This document shows, one piece after another, positions 1-11,300 of a stretch of DNA of 64,000 nucleotides. The notes below the pieces were generated by a model. The model was not told where the DNA came from. It saw only the letters and a list, made by a program, of their open reading frames with translations, and searched no databases. The stretch's first letter is position 1, and the number at the start of each line of letters is the position of its first letter. Origin of the DNA: Morinoia aosen (lineage: Eukaryota; Arthropoda; Malacostraca; Amphipoda; Talitridae); assembly GCA_030386875.1 (NCBI GenBank), contig CM059558.1, positions 14,741,428-14,805,427 of the forward strand, given 5' to 3'. A program made the translations under genes and the position numbers.

Positions 1-478
1 GCAAGCAGGCCTTCCACCTGACGCTTCCGTGCCCCACTCCTCCCCCTGCCTTCCCCACCAACTTTCCCCACCAGCCTTCCCATTCTGCCTTCCCCACCTG
101 ATGCTCAGCCTTCCCCACCTGATGCCCAGCCTTCCCACCTGCTTTCCCCACCTAATGCCTAGCCTTCCCCACCTGCTTTCCCCACCTGATGCCCAGCCTT
201 CCCCACCTGATGCCCAGCCTTCCCACCTGCTTTCCCCACCTAATGCCTAGCCTTCCCCACCTGCTTTCCCCACCTGATGCCCAGCCTTCCCCACCTGCTG
301 CCCAGCCTTCCCACCTGCTTTCCCCACCTAATGCCTAGCCTTCCCCACCTGCTTTCCCCACCTGATGCCCAGCCTTCCCCATCTGATGCCCAGCCTTCCC
401 ACCTGCTTTCCCGACTTAATGCCTAGCCTTCCCTACCTGCTTTCCCCACCTGATGCCCAGCCTTCCCCATCTGATACC
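1..478. repeat. 22-bp minisatellite with 88-bp higher-order unit
   Basis: Pyrimidine-rich tandem copies of a 22-bp theme (CCTTCCCCACCTGATGCCCAG and variants). The marker CTTCCCACCTGCTTTCCCC recurs at 131, 219, 307 and 395, exactly 88 bp apart, so four 22-bp subunits make one higher-order unit. The left 100 bp and the right edge after about 470 are more diverged. The array may continue beyond the window start. Confidence 0.93.
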
Positions 479-1171
479 ATCCATCCTCATTCTCTGCTTA
501 TCCTCCCTTTCTAAAGGACATCCTTCCCATTTGCTGCTCTTTTTTCCTCATTTCAACCTATCCTTCCTCATCTACTATCCAGCCTTTCTAACCTGTGAAT
601 TTGACGAATTATGTATCCAAGAGCACGGCTCAAATTTATAACTAATGAAAATAATTCGACCTTCAGCCATCGGGATGAACATCATCCATGAGTTTTCATA
701 ATGATGAACTATTTTTTATCATTTTTCTAGCATGCTTTAGTTTGGTATTTTTTAATATAAATATTACAGAAATAGGTAAATGAATCGGGAATTTTTTCAA
801 GATCGCTAAGATTCTCGCAGAAGTGCAAACGATCGTACAGATGGTTCCAAAAAACGCAGATTCTCACACCACCAAGAGGGCGCCGCAAATGTGCTGAGTC
901 ATGCCCTGGTACCCAAATGAGCCTATTTAAAGTAGGCCGAGACGGACAATAACGACACGCCGCGTCTCTAATAGGCGATCCAGCGCTCTATTTTTGCCCT
1001 GAAACTCCGCCTTGTGTTCTTCCAAGTTACATCATTGACGTACTGAAGAGGAATTTTTTGTGATTTTTTTATTCGCTTATTTTTGTGAAGTGTTCTTGGG
1101 AGGAATTTTGTCGTTCAATCGTTTCTTTTTTTGTGCATTTGATTTGAGAGCGTTTTGCTCCCAGATTGTAC
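479..1171. other. Unique spacer, no gene recognised
   Basis: AT-rich to about 830, then a GC-richer block at 850-1020 (GGCGCCGC, GACACGCCGCGTC). The block includes AGAGGGCGC at 874-882 and TATTTAAAG near 925. No convincing open frame, RNA gene or splice pattern was seen. Confidence 0.5.
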
Positions 1172-2039
1172 GTCTGATCACCACATCACCACTGCACCAC
1201 TGCACCACATCACCACTGCACAGTGTACCACACACCACATCACCACTGCACCACACACCACATCACCACTGCACCACTGCATCACACACCACATCACCAC
1301 TGCACCACTGCATCACACACCACATCACCACTGCACCACTGCACCACATCACCACTGCACCACTGCACCACATCACCACTGCACCACTGCACCACACACC
1401 ACATCACCACTGCACCACTGCACCACACACCACATCACCACTGCACCACTGCACCACATCACCACTGCACCACACACCACATCACCACTGCACCACTGCA
1501 TCACACACCACATCACCACTGCACCACTGCATCACACACCACATCACCACTGCACCACTGCACCACATCACCACTGCACCACTGCACCACATCACCACTG
1601 CACCACTGCACCACATCACCACTGCACCACTGCACCACTGCATCACACACCACATCACCACTGCACCACTGCACCACATCACCACTGCACCACTGCACCA
1701 CTGCACCACACACCACATCACCACTGCACCACTGCATCACACACCACATCACCACTGCACCACTGCATCACACACCACATCACCACTGCACCACTGCACC
1801 ACATCACCACTGCACCACTGCACCACATCACCACTGCACCACTGCACCACACACCACATCACCACTGCACCACTGCACCACACACCACATCACCACTGCA
1901 CCACTGCACCACATCACCACTGCACCACACACCACATCACCACTGCACCACCGCATCACACACCACATCACCACTGCACCACTGCATCACACACCACATC
2001 ACCACTGCACCACTGCACCACATCACCACATCACCACAA
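1172..2039. repeat. 24/31-bp mixed minisatellite (CACCACATCACCACTGCACC)
   Basis: Irregular alternation of a 24-bp unit built on CACCACATCACCACTGCACC and a 31-bp version carrying an extra CACACAC. T/C variants (CTGCATCACAC against CTGCACCACAC) mark subfamilies. The array contains no stop in any + frame, which creates three overlapping His/Thr/Cys-rich open frames of 331-380 codons. These are a by-product of the repeat and not genes. Confidence 0.95.
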
Positions 2040-2756
2040 CTTCTCCCTTTCTCACGGCTTTTTTACAATTTTCCCCCATATCAGAACTTCTCACAGATAC
2101 TCGCAGCTTTTCACTGCCTTTTTACCATGTTCCATGGCTGTCTCACCGGCGCAGAGCCTGGCGGCAGACACGTGCGCCGGACCAGGTCACATTACACTGT
2201 AGTTGTGCTGCGATGTAATGTGTTGCTGAAATGTAATTCACTTGATTTGTCTCTAATTGGATAATTAATGTATTTATTTATTTAATTATTCAACAATCAG
2301 TTAATTTAGGAATTAATTCAGTTATTCCTTTTTTTATTTATTCATTCATTTATGATTTTATGAATTTATTTATTTATTCATTTAATAAGTTAGCTTTATA
2401 TTTATTCATTTATTTGAGTTATTTTGACGTAATCGTATCTGCTGAGCATGCTTCTCGTACCCTAAAACTTAATAAACTCATACATTAACTTCGTGTTGAA
2501 TTTGATGTCATTGAACTTAGAGTGTTTTTTGTCGAGTTAGTGTACCAGAACTCATGATATTTTTTGCGCTATCGCAAAATCATAAGTTTTTTATTCGTTG
2601 GTGTACTGATCAACTGACCTAGGCCTACTTCAAATTAACAGAGGCTTTTGAGTTTGAGCGCAGTTTTGCAATCTCAATATTTTCAGCTCTAGAAAAGTTT
2701 AAATAGAAAATATTCAAGAATTATGGACACAAAAAGGCATTTGAGCCACTAATTCC
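2040..2756. other. Unique AT-rich spacer
   Basis: A short GC-containing piece (2130-2195) is followed by a TTTATTTATTCATTTA-type simple repeat at about 2255-2420 and then unique AT-rich sequence to 2756. Nothing gene-like was seen. Confidence 0.5.
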
Positions 2757-5489
2757 TTTGTTTGTTTGCTTGTTTACTGCGTGCTTGTTTGTTCGCATGT
2801 TTGTGCGCTTGTTTGTGCACTTGTTTGTGCGCCTGTTTGTTCGCTTGTTTGTGCGCCTGTTTGTGCGCTTGTTAGTGCGCCTGTTTGCGCGCTGGTTTGT
2901 TCGCTGGTTTTTTCGCTGGTTTGTTCGCTGGTTTGTTCGCTTGTTTGTTCGCTGGTTTGTTCGCTGGTTTGTTCGCTTGTTTGTTCGCTGGTTTGTTCGC
3001 TTGTTTGTTCTCTTGTTTGTTCGCTTGTTTGTTCGCTGGCTTGTTCGCTGGTTTGTTCGCTGGTTTGTTCGCTTGTTTGTTCGCTTGTTTGTTCGCTGGT
3101 TTGTTCGCTGGTTTGTTCGCTTGTTTGTTCGCTGGTTTGTTCGCTGGTTTGTTCTCTTGATTGTTCGCTGGCTTGTTCGCTGGTTTGTTCGCTTGTTTGT
3201 TCGCTGGTTTGTTCGCTGGTTTGTTCTCTTGATTGTTCGCTGGTTTGTTCGCTGGCTTGTTCGCTGGTTTGTTCGCTGGTTTGTTCGCTTGTTTGTTCGC
3301 TGGTTTGTTCGCTGGCTTGTTCGCTGGTTTGTTCGCTGGTTTGTTCGCTTGTTTGTTCTCTTGTTTGTTCGCTGGTTTGTTCGCTTGTTTGTTCTCTTGT
3401 TTGTTCGCTTGTATGTTCGCTGGTTTGTTCGCTTGTTTGTTCGCTGGTTTGTTAGCTGGTTTGTTCGCTTGATTGTTCGCTAATTTGTTCGCTGGTTTGT
3501 TCGCTGGTTTGTTCGCTGGCTTGTTCGCTGGTTTGTTCGCTGGTTTGTTCGCTTGTTTGTTCGCTGGTTTGTTCGCTGGTTTGTTCGCTTGTTTGTTCGC
3601 TTGATTGTTCGCTAATTTGTTCGCTGGTTTGTTCGCTGGTTTGTTCGCTGGTTTGTTCGCTGGTTTGTTCGCTTGTTTGTTCGCTTGTATGTTCGCTGGT
3701 TTGTTCGCTTGTTTGTTCGCTGGTTTGTTAGCTGGTTTGTTAGCTGGTTTGTTCGCTTGATTGTTCGCTGGTTTGTTCGCTGGCTTGTTCGCTGGTTTGT
3801 TAGCTGGTTTGTTAGCTGGTTTGTTCGCTTGATTGTTCGCTTGTTTGTTCGCTGGCTTGTTCGCTGGTTTGTTCGCTGGTTTGTTCGCTGGTTTGTTCGC
3901 TGGTTTGTTCGCTGGTTTGTTCGCTTGTTTGTTCGCTTGTATGTTCGCTGGTTTGTTCGCTTGTTTGTTCGCTGGTTTGTTAGCTGGTTTGTTAGCTGGT
4001 TTGTTCGCTTGATTGTTCGCTGGTTTGTTCGCTGGTTTGTTCGCTTGTTTGTTCGCTGGTTTGTTCGCTGGTTTGTTCGCTTGTTTGTTCGCTTGATTGT
4101 TCGCTAATTTGTTCGCTGGTTTGTTCGCTGGTTTGTTCGCTGGCTTGTTCGCTGGTTTGTTCGCTGGTTTGTTCGCTGGTTTGTTCGCTGGTTTGTTCGC
4201 TTGTTTGTTCGCTTGTATGTTCGCTGGTTTGTTCGCTTGTTTGTTCGCTGGTTTGTTCGCTTGTTTGTTCGCTGGTTTGTTAGCTGGTTTGTTCGCTTGA
4301 TTGTTCGCTAATTTGTTCGCTGGTTTGTTCGCTGGTTTGTTCGCTGGCTTGTTCGCTGGTTTGTTCTCTGGTTGGTTCGCTTGTTTGTTCGCTTGTTTGT
4401 TCGCTTGTTTGTTCGCTGGTTTGTTCTCTGGTTTGTTCGCTGGTTTGTTCGCTGGTTTGTTCTCTGGTGGTTCGCTTGTTTGTGCGCTTGTTTGTTCTCC
4501 GGTTGGTTCGCTTGTTTGTGCGCTTGTTTGTTCTCTGGTTGGTTCGCTTGTTTGTGCGCTTGTTTGTTCTCTTGTTTGTTCGCTTGTTTGTGCGCTTGTT
4601 CGCTTGTTTGTGCGCTTGTTTGTGCGCTTGTTTGTTCGCTTGTTTGTGCGCTTGTTTGTCCTCTGGTTTGTTCGCTTGTTTGTTCGCTGGTTTGTTCGCT
4701 TGTTTGTTCGCTGGTTTGTTAGCTGGTATGTTCGCTTGTTTGTTAGCTGGTTTGTTAGCTGGTTTGTTCGCTTGATTGTTCGCTGGTTTGTTCGCTGGTT
4801 TGTTAGCTGGTATGTTCGCTTGTTTGTTAGCTGGTTTGTTAGCTGGTTTGTTCGCTTGATTGTTCGCTGGTTTGTTAGCTGGTATGTTCGCTTGTTTGTT
4901 CGCTGGTTTGTTCGCTGGTTTGTTCGCTGGTTTGTTAGCTGGTTTGTTCGCTTGTTTGTTCGCTGGTTTGTTAGCTGGTATGTTCGCTTGTTTGTTAGCT
5001 GGTTTGTTAGCTGGTTTGTTCGCTTGATTTTTCGCTGGTTTGTTCGCTGGTTTGTTAGCTGGTTTGTTCGCTTGATTGTTCGCTGGTTTGTTAGCTGGTG
5101 TGTTCGCTTGATTGTTCGCTGGTTTGTTAGCTGGTTTGTTCGCTTGTTTGTTCGCTGGTTTGTTAGCTGGTATGTTCGCTTGTTTGTTCGCTGGTTTGTT
5201 CGCTGGTTTGTTCGCTGGTTTGTTTGCTGGTTTGTTCGCTGGTTTGTTAGCTGGTATGTTCGCTGGTTTGTTCGCTGGTTTGTTAGCTGGTTTGTTCGCT
5301 TGTTTGTTCGCTGGTTTGTTAGCTGGTATGTTCGCTGGTTTGTTAGCTGGTATGTTCGCTTGATTGTTCGCTTGTTTGTTCGCTGGTTTGTTCGCTGGTT
5401 TGTTCGCTGGTTTGTTCGCTGGTTTGTTAGCTGGTATGTTCGCTTGATTGTTCGCTGGTTTGTTCGCTGGTTTGTTCGCTGGTTTGTTG
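2757..5489. repeat. 12-bp minisatellite, about 228 copies, with higher-order structure
   Basis: Unit TTTGTTCGCTGG with variants GCTTG, TTAGCTGG, TTCTCTGG and TGTGCGC. The rarer GTATGTTCGC variant sits at 3411, 3687, 3939 and 4215, spaced 276, 252 and 276 bp, so there is a 21-23-unit higher-order repeat in the first half. A divergent TGTGCGC-rich block lies at about 4465-4660. After 4715, TTAGCTGG variants dominate. The period is a multiple of three and stop-free, so a 921-codon minus-strand frame (2872-5637) reads NKPA/NKQA/TNQR repeats. Variants such as CCA/CAA and AAA/ATA change the amino acid freely, which argues against coding. Confidence 0.96.
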
Positions 5490-5961
5490 TTTTCGGAAAT
5501 GACTTGGGAAAAAAATCACCAGGCCTACTTTCATGGACAATCAAGGAGAAATTGAAGATATTTTTTCGCATATCGATAAGAGTATTGCATAGGGAGAAAC
5601 TTGCACCCGTCTTTTGAAATCCATCATTTAAGTCCATGCCTTGTACTTAACCATTTAATCATTTAATTCCAAGCCTGGAATTTAATTATTTAATCATCTA
5701 ATCCCATGCCGTGTGTAGCTAGAGTAGAAATAAAATCAAAAATTTTCTTCACGATTTTACGTAGTGTTTTCAAACTTACGAAAACATATATTCCGTTTTG
5801 CGAAAATCGTTTTTTTTCATTTTATGGAAAATGTTTCCCATTTTACTAATATCATTTTCCAATTTCATGGAAAAATTTTCTTATTTTACCGGAAATATAT
5901 CCCATTTTAGGAAAATAAATTTTCCTTATTGGGAAAAACATCCTCCGGTTATAAGAAAAAT
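5490..5961. other. Spacer grading into a degenerate palindromic repeat
   Basis: Positions 5490-5720 are unique, with an imperfect duplication of ATTTAATCATTTAATTCC near 5650-5705. From about 5740 the sequence holds scattered TTTTCG/CGAAAA and TTTTCC/GGAAAA pairs that look like decayed ancestors of the adjacent 21-bp array. Confidence 0.55.
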
Positions 5962-6932
5962 ATTTCGCCATGTACGAAAAATATTTCGCCATGTGCGAAA
6001 AATATTTCGTCATGTACGAAAAATATTTCGCCATGTACGAAAAATATTTCGCCATGTACGAAAAATATTTCGCCATGTGCGAAAAATATTTCGCATGTAA
6101 GAAAAATATTTCGTTATATACGAAAAATATTTCGCCATGTACGAAAAATATTTCGCCATGTACGAAAAATATTTCGCCATGTACGAAAAATATTTCGCCA
6201 TGTACGAAAAATATTTCGCCATGTACGAAAAATATTTCGCCATGTACGAAAAATATTTCGCCATGTACGAAAAATATTTCGCCATGTACGAAAAATATTT
6301 CGCCATGTACGAAAAATATTCCGCCATGTGCGAAAAATATTTCGCCATGTACGAAAAATATTTCGCCATGTACGAAAAATATTTCGCCATGTGCGAAAAA
6401 CATTTCGCATGTAAGAAAAATATTTCGTTATATACGAAAAATATTTCGCCATGTACGAAAAATATTTCGTTATGTACGAAAAATATTTCGTTATAAACGA
6501 AAAATATTTCGCCATGTACGAAAAATGTTTCGCCATGTACGAAAAATATTTCGTTATGTACGAAAAATATTTCGTTATAAACGAAAAATATTTCGCCATG
6601 TACGAAAAATATTTCGTTATGTACGAAAAATATTTCGTTATAAACGAAAAATATTTCGCCATGTACGAAAAATGTTTCGCCATGTACGAAAAATATTTCG
6701 TTATGTACGAAAAATATTTCGTTATAAACGAAAAATATTTCGCCATGTACGAAAAATATTTCGCCATGTACGAAAAATATTTCGTTATGTACGAAAAATA
6801 TTTCGTTATAAACGAAAAATATTTCGCCATGTACGAAAAATATTTCGTTATGTACGAAAAATATTTCGTTATAAACGAAAAATATTTCGCCATGTACGAA
6901 AAATATTTCGCCATGTACGAAAAATGTTTCGC
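5962..6932. repeat. 21-bp palindromic minisatellite, about 46 copies
   Basis: Unit TATTTCGCCATGTACGAAAA plus one A. Each copy carries TTTCG and CGAAA as inverted arms. The variant TTTCGTTATAAACGAAA has perfect 7-bp arms around ATA. Because the unit is nearly its own reverse complement and 21 is a multiple of three, similar open frames appear on both strands (KYFAMYE-like and KYFSYMA-like). From about 6440 the three variants CCATGTAC, TTATGTAC and TTATAAAC alternate, and two copies of an ATGTTTCGCC variant lie 147 bp (seven units) apart. Confidence 0.96.
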
Positions 6933-7139
6933 ATTCTCTTTTGATCAAATGCATTGAATTGAGATCGATCTAATTCAAAGTTGTTAATACTTTATATAAA
7001 CAACTTGACCCTAACAAGTAGCAGGTGGTCTATTGTACTCATAGACCTTATTTGATTGTGTGCTTGTGTGTCACCGTCACGGTAGAGGAAACAAGGTAGG
7101 TTCAAATCAATCATTTATTCGTTGACGGTGTGGTTTTGC
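6933..7139. other. Unique spacer
   Basis: Non-repetitive sequence leading into the CRE/CCAAT cluster. It contains GGAAACAAGGTAGG and no gene-like frame. Confidence 0.4.
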
Positions 7140-7283
7140 TGACGTCACGGCAAAGAACCAATAGCAGCGCTCATATTGCATCTGGTAGCATTGCGACCCC
7201 CAAATCTGGCTCCACTATTGGCCTAACGACATGGCGTTTTGGTGACGTCATGAAGTTTGTTTGAAATAAAGCCTTTCTATTGG
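7140..7283. promoter_or_regulatory. CRE / CCAAT-box cluster, possible promoter or enhancer
   Basis: Two perfect TGACGTCA palindromes (7140-7147 and 7243-7250) and three CCAAT boxes, one forward (7158-7162) and two as ATTGG (7217-7221 and 7279-7283), lie within 144 bp of otherwise unique sequence. TGACGTCA is the classical CREB/ATF site and CCAAT the NF-Y site; spaced pairs of these occur in metazoan promoters. No TATA box, transcription start or adjacent coding exon could be identified on either side, so regulatory function is an inference. Confidence 0.35.
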
Positions 7284-7702
7284 CTAGCCGAACTCCTATA
7301 GAAATGACCCTACCGTATTTTCTCCACCGTAGTCACCGCCCACATTCTATCCTGTAATATCAAAGGCATAATTAAACAATTTACTTTTTCTGAAATCGGG
7401 TAAAGTCAGCTTAGCATATTTCTCTCTTGTATTGCTAGATATTCACGTTTTTCCCTGTTTAATTTCATTAAAATGCGCGTTAACTTCGAGTTATTCACAC
7501 ACACTGTATTATGAACAGGGTTTGCTACACATGCGTATTTTGAGAAGTGATTTCAAACATAGTGAATGATGTTGAATTATTGCGATTTTCATTAAAAATT
7601 TGATTGTCGATGAATTTATTGATTAAAAACATTAAAACAAACTCCTGACCCAAATGAAGTGTGGTCAAGTCCTCGCTCAAAACGCAGGAGTCAAAATAAA
7701 AG
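7284..7702. other. Unique AT-rich spacer
   Basis: Unique sequence without a convincing open frame, RNA gene or repeat. Confidence 0.4.
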
Positions 7703-7972
7703 GGACGTCGCATTTAATGAGACTGCCATATTTAAACGTATTTAAACGTCGCATTTAATGAGAGTGACGTTTTTAAACGCATTTAAACGTCGCATTTAAT
7801 GAAAGTGACGTTTTTAAACGCATTTAAACGTCGCATTTAATGAAAGTGACGTTTTTAAACGCATTTAAACGTCGCATTTAATGAGACTGACCTATTTAGA
7901 CGCATTTAATTGTGGCATTTAATGAGGCTCACGTTTTTAAACGCATTTAAACGCATTTAAACGTGACTTTTA
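7703..7972. repeat. 41-bp tandem repeat, about 6.5 copies
   Basis: CGTCGCATTTAATGA recurs at 7706, 7747, 7788, 7829 and 7870, exactly 41 bp apart, each followed by TGACGTTTTTAAACGCATTT. A sixth, decayed copy starts near 7911. The unit itself contains a TTTAAACG half-repeat. Confidence 0.93.
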
Positions 7973-8390
7973 AACAGAACACAGCATTTAAAACTCAGTA
8001 GGAAAAATCAAATCGTTGCATTGACATTCTTTAATTAAAACCAGCGTCCACGAATAAATTATGACTGAGAGCGCTAACATTGTATTTTTGCTGTGCACAA
8101 AATATTTTCTAGATATACAGCATACACTAGACATGATCAATTTTCTAGTCATGGTAGATTTTGTTCTCATGAATCTTTATTTAAAAGCGCTTTTCCTATT
8201 CGATGTCTTTCTACTTGCGTCATGCATCGTATAACCCCTCATTGTAAATTCTACCTCATTTATATAATATTTTTATCTGCTCTAGGTATGATTTTTATAT
8301 CAGCATTACTTGTAAATATCTAAAATATACGGAGGCAAGATACTCCCATAATCCCTCCGAATTTAGGCAATGCAGATGCGATGTCTCAGC
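7973..8390. other. Unique AT-rich spacer
   Basis: No repeat and no gene-like frame longer than about 75 codons. Composition is AT-rich until the sharp change at the 35-bp array. Confidence 0.4.
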
Positions 8391-11300
8391 GTGACGGCAA
8401 CACCGAGCAGGAATTTCACACCAGCGTGACGGCAACACCGAGCAGGAATTTCACACCAGCGTGACGGCAACATCGAGCAGAGATCTCACGGCAGCGTGAC
8501 GGCAACACCGAGCAGCAATTTCACACCAGCGTGACGGCAACATCGAGCAGAGATCTCACGGCAGCGTGACGGCAACACCGAGCAGGGATCTCACACCAGC
8601 GTGACGGCAACACCGAGCAGGGATCTCACACCAGCGTGACGGCAACACCGAGCAGGAATTTCACACCAGCGTGACGGCAACATCGAGCAGGGATCTCACA
8701 CCAGCGTGACGGCAACACCGAGCAGGGATCTCACGGCAGCGTGACGGCAACACCGAGCAGGGATCTCACACCAGCGTGACGGCAACACCGAGCAGGAATT
8801 TCACACCAGCGCGACGGCAACACCGAGCAGGGATCTCACACCAGCGTGACGGCAACACCGCGCAGGGATCTCACACCAGCGTGACGGCAGCACCGAGCAG
8901 GGATCTCACGGCAGCGTGACGGCAACACCGAGCAGGGATCTCACACCAGCGTGACGGCAACATCGCGCAGGGATCTCACACCAGCGTGACGGCAACACCG
9001 AGCAGGGATCTCACGGCAGCGTGACGGCAACACCGAGCAGGGATCTCACACCAGCGTGACGGCAACACCGAGCAGGGATCTCACACCAGCGTGACGGCAA
9101 CACCGAGCAGGAATTTCACACCAGCGTGACGGCAACATCGAGCAGGGATCTCAAACCAGCGTGACGGCAACACCGAGCAGGGATCTCACGGCAGCGTGAC
9201 GGCAACACCGAGCAGGGATCTCACACCAGCGTGACGGCAACACCGAGCAGGGATCTCACACCAGCTTGATGGCAACACCGAGCAGAGATCTCACACCAGC
9301 GTGACGGCAACACCGAGCAGGGATCTCACACCAGCGTGACGGCAGCACCGAGCAGGGATCTCACACCAGCGTGACGGCAACACCGAGCAGGGATCTCACA
9401 CCAGCGTGACGGCAACACCGCGCAGGGATCTCACACCAGCGTGACGGCAGCACCGAGCAGGGATCTCACGGCAGCGTGACGGCAACACCGAGCAGGGATC
9501 TCACACCAGCGTGACGGCAACATCGCGCAGGGATCTCACACCAGCGTGACGGCAACACCGAGCAGGGATCTCACGGCAGCGTGACGGCAACACCGAGCAG
9601 GGATCTCACACCAGCGTGACGGCAACACCGAGCAGGGATCTCACGGCAGCGTGACGGCAACACCGAGCAGGGATCTCACACCAGCGAGACGGCAACACCG
9701 AGCAGGGATCTCACGGCAGCGTGACGGCAACGCCGAGCAGGGATCTCACTCCAGCGTGACGGCAACACCGAGCCGGGTTCTCCCACCAGCGTGACGGCGA
9801 CACCGAGCAGGGATCTCACGGCAGAGTGACGGCAACACCGAGCAGGGATCTCACACCAGCGTGACGGTAACACCGAGCAGGGATCTCACGGCAGCGTGAC
9901 GGCAACACCGAGCAGGGATCTCACACCAGCGTGACGGTAACACCGAACAGGGATCTCACACCAGCGTGACGGCAACACCGAGCATGGATCTCACGGCAGC
10001 GTGACGGCAACACCGAGCAGGGATCTCACACCAGCGTGACGGCAACACCGAGCCGGGTTCTCCCACCAGCGTAACGGCAACACCGAGCAGGGATCTCACG
10101 GCAGCGTGACGGCAACACCGAGCAGGGATCTCACACCAGCGTGACGGTAACACCGAGCAGCATCTCACACCAGCGTGACGGCAACACCGAGCAGGAATTT
10201 CACACCAGCGTGACGGCAACACCGAGCAGGGATCTCACACCATCGTGACGGCAACACCGAGCAGGGATCTCACACCAGCTTGACGGCAACACCGAGCAGA
10301 GATCTCACACCAGCGTGACGGCAACACCGAGCAGGGATCTCACACCAGCGTGACGGCAACACCGAGCAGGGATCTCACACCAGCGTGACGGTAACACCGA
10401 GCAGGGTTCTCACACCAGCGTGACGGCAACACCGAGCAGGGATCTCACGGCAGCGTGACGGCAACACCGAGCAGGGATCTCACACCAGCGTGACGGCAAC
10501 ACCGAGCCGGGTTCTCCCACCAGCGTGACGGCAACACCGAGCAGGGATCTCACGGCAGCGTGACGGCAACACCGAGCAGGGATCTCACACCAGCGTGACG
10601 GTAACACCGAGCAGCATCTCACACCAGCATGACGGCAACACCGAGCAGGGATCTCACACCAGCGTGACGGCAACACCGCGCAGGGATCTCACACCAGCAT
10701 GACGGCAACACCGAGCAGGGATCTCACACCAGCGTGACGGCAACACCGAGCGGGGATCTCACGGCAGCGTGACGGCAACACCGAGCAGGGATCTCACACC
10801 AGCGTGACTTCAACACCGAGCAGGGATCTCACGGCAGCGTGACGGCAACACCGAGCAGGGATCTCACACCAGCGAGACGGCAACACCGAGCAGGGATCTC
10901 ACACCAGCGTGACGGTAACACCGAGCAGGGATCTCACACCAGCGTGACGGCAACACCGAGCAGGGATCTCACGGCAGCGTGACGGCAACACCGAGCAGGG
11001 ATCTCACACCAGCGTGACGGCAACACCGAGCAGGGATCTCACGGCAGCGTGACGGCAACACCGAGCAGGGATCTCACGGCAGAGTGACGGCAACACCGAG
11101 CAGGGATCTCACACCAGCGTGACGGTAACACCGAGCAGGGATCTCACACCAGCGTGACGGCAACACCGAGCAGGGATCTCACGGCAGCGTGACGGCAACA
11201 CCGAGCAGGGATCTCACACCAGCGTGACGGCAACACCGAGCGGGGATCTCACGGCAGCGTGACGGCAACACCGAGCAGGGATCTCACACCAGCGTGACTT

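Noticed and set aside
868..882. CTCF-like site (CACCAAGAGGGCGC)
   Set aside because: The right half fits the known core, but the left half is offset by a base, and one short degenerate match is not informative.
1060..2264. Three overlapping + strand frames of 331-380 codons rich in His, Thr and Cys
   Set aside because: They are the same 24/31-bp repeat read in three registers. The unit lacks stops in all + frames, and no unique domain accompanies them.
5852..6957. Matching frames on both strands (KYFAMYE and KYFSYMA)
   Set aside because: Explained by the palindromic 21-bp unit; not evidence for overlapping genes.
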